Source of the DNA: Tritrichomonas musculus
Lineage: Eukaryota; Parabasalia; Tritrichomonadida; Tritrichomonadidae
NCBI GenBank assembly: GCA_039105265.1
Contig: JAPFFF010000004.1
Location: 8,103,501-8,167,500 of the forward strand
Reading direction: 5' to 3'
Length of the DNA stretch: 64,000 nucleotides
Shown here: positions 62,969 through 64,000 of the stretch, one piece after another
How the letters are laid out: each line of letters opens with the position of its first letter
How positions within the stretch are numbered: the first letter of the stretch is position 1
The notes under the pieces: generated by a model
Databases searched by the model: none
Seen by the model: the letters and a program-made list of their open reading frames with translations, nothing else
What the model was told of the DNA's origin: nothing
Position numbers and translations under genes: made by a program

Positions 62969-63928
62969 TTATTTGTTTTGTTGTGCACTTATTGGTTTCC
63001 TTTGATGTTTATTTGTTAATTTCCTTTGATGTTCAATTGTTGATTTGTTTTGTTGTACACTTGTTGATTTGTTTTGTTGTGCGCTAATTGGTTTCCTTTG
63101 ATGTTGATTTGTTGATTTCCTTTGATGTTCAATTGTTGATTTGTTTTGTTGTACACTTGTTGATTTGTTTTGTTGTGCACTAATTGGTTTCCTTTGATGT
63201 TGATTTGTTGATTTGTTTTGTTGTGCACTTGTTGATTTCCTTTGATTTTCAATTGTTGATTGGTTTTGTTGTACACTTGTTGATTTGTTTTGTTGTACAC
63301 TTGTTGATTTCCTTTGATGTTCAATTGTTGATTGGTTTTGTTGTACACTTGTTAATTTGTTTTGTTGTACACTTGTTAATTTGTTTTGTTGTGCACTAAT
63401 TGGTTTCCTTTGATGTTCATTTGTTAATTTGTTTTGTTGTACACTTGTTGAATTGCTTTGTTGTGTATTTGTTGACTTGCTTTGTTGTGTGCTTGTTGAT
63501 TTTTTTTGCAGGCGCTCGGTTGGATCTTCTTTCTTTTTCCAAGATTTATATCTTAATATTTGATTTTCATCAACTTTTGTCGATTGGTTTAGGTTTGCTG
63601 AATCCTGTATCTGAGACAAACCTATTTTACATTGAATTGTGATTGTTAAATTCACATCTCCATTTTGAGAAGTACTTTTTGAATGAATTTCTTCAAAATA
63701 AAATAAAGCTTTCAATTTTTCAAACTTTCTTTGATAAAATTCATTTTGGTGATTGTTGGTATGACCAGTGTAATTGATCATGTCTTTAAAAAGCTCGAAT
63801 ACATATTCATAATTTGTTTGTTTTATTTTTTGAACTCCATTTTTTTCAACGAATTTTAAAATAGAATCTTCTTGATTGAACAACTGTTTAAACTTTTCCA
63901 TTAATTGTTTTTTGTCTTTATTGTCCAT
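62969..63928 (-). CDS. Octapeptide-repeat protein, unknown family
   Basis: 319 residues. The N-terminal 143 residues are ordinary and helical (KQLMEKFKQLFNQEDSILKF, YEYVFELFKDMINYTGH, KFEKLKALFYFEEIHS), with a short strand NLTITIQCKIG. Residues 144-319 are 22 consecutive eight-residue units of the type KSTSVQQN, KSTIEHQR, KPISAQQN, LTNEHQRK: polar, Gln/Ser/Thr-rich, positively charged and without hydrophobics, so probably disordered or fibre-forming. The stop follows the last full unit directly. An initiator-like TCATATAT lies about 30 nt before the ATG. Function unknown; similar Q/S/T repeats occur in adhesive or phase-separating proteins, but that is only analogy. Long ORFs in other frames here are products of the 24-bp repeat. 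Confidence 0.7.
   Translation of the reverse strand: MDNKDKKQLMEKFKQLFNQEDSILKFVEKNGVQKIKQTNYEYVFELFKDMINYTGHTNNHQNEFYQRKFEKLKALFYFEEIHSKSTSQNGDVNLTITIQCKIGLSQIQDSANLNQSTKVDENQILRYKSWKKKEDPTERLQKKSTSTQQSKSTNTQQSNSTSVQQNKLTNEHQRKPISAQQNKLTSVQQNKLTSVQQNQSTIEHQRKSTSVQQNKSTSVQQNQSTIENQRKSTSAQQNKSTNQHQRKPISAQQNKSTSVQQNKSTIEHQRKSTNQHQRKPISAQQNKSTSVQQNKSTIEHQRKLTNKHQRKPISAQQNK
62972..63499. repeat. 24-bp coding minisatellite, 22 units
   Basis: This is the repeat coding for the octapeptides of the preceding CDS. Units alternate among three or four variants in blocks (for example IEHQR / NQHQR / ISAQQN / TSVQQN orders recur), which indicates duplications of multi-unit blocks rather than only single units. 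Confidence 0.85.
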
Positions 63929-64000
63929 ATGCTTTAATTTATAAAATTCTATATATATGAGTAAAAGTGGCTTATAGCTTCTAAACCTTTCTGTTGTAAT

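Noticed and set aside
63016-63642. Alternative long ORFs on both strands across the octapeptide gene
   Set aside because: A 24-bp repeat without stops is open in several frames; only the frame with a normal N-terminal domain and start was kept.

Overview
The window looks like a contig from a trichomonad (Parabasalia), most likely a Tritrichomonas-type genome. The reasons are its extreme AT-richness, long open genes with no introns that I can see, and a typical family mix: BTB/BACK plus discoidin-like (F5/8 type C) proteins, DUF3447-ankyrin proteins, a Pmp-like surface-protein relic, a rubrerythrin, TKL/CAMK-type kinases, an R2R3 Myb and a Rab-like GTPase. About ten stop codons start a TAAA tetramer, which is the parabasalid poly(A) signal. 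Several start codons sit 0-30 nt after a TCA-type initiator. The species is inferred, not proven.

Layout. 1-1146 is a 14-bp satellite that runs off the left edge, followed by a TIR element (1149-2607). 2.7-7 kb: BTB/discoidin-like gene, vWA-domain pseudogene, protein kinase. 7.4-8.2 kb: tRNA-Gln and tRNA-Pro. 8.4-9.4 kb: second TIR element. 9.6-14.4 kb: a multi-TM protein, an orphan RPA1 N-terminal fragment, a Rab-like GTPase and a DUF3447-type gene. 15.7-18.7 kb: a K/E-rich helix protein and an RCC1-like gene. 18.7-25.6 kb is a graveyard: two different Tc1/mariner transposase relics, a Myb-like relic, an unrecognised relic, a TIR element, tRNA-Asp and an RtcB fragment. 25.7-29.3 kb: an ankyrin gene and a small hypothetical. 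30.1-34.8 kb: a tandem-CH-domain pseudogene abutting a Pmp-like pseudogene that is itself split by a 1-kb TIR element. 35.1-42 kb: rubrerythrin, R2R3 Myb, a TIR element with a second one nested in it, and an XRN-type exoribonuclease. 42-48.6 kb: kinase relic, second BTB/discoidin-like paralog, large pseudokinase. 48.6-55.4 kb is a gene desert whose main content is two nested TIR elements. 55.4-61.3 kb: a 1978-residue HECT ubiquitin ligase. 62-64 kb: a 95-bp-arm inverted repeat and an octapeptide-repeat protein.

Intact genes stand singly on both strands, without operons. Between them lie relics of duplicated host genes and non-autonomous DNA elements. Eight TIR elements could be delimited by eye: five have TA target duplications, two have exact 8-bp duplications and one is older with a lost end. 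Three insertions are datable relative to each other by nesting. I saw no LTR, LINE or Polinton coding sequence and no CRISPR array. The most notable single gene is the 984-residue protein whose kinase domain has lost all three catalytic residues.
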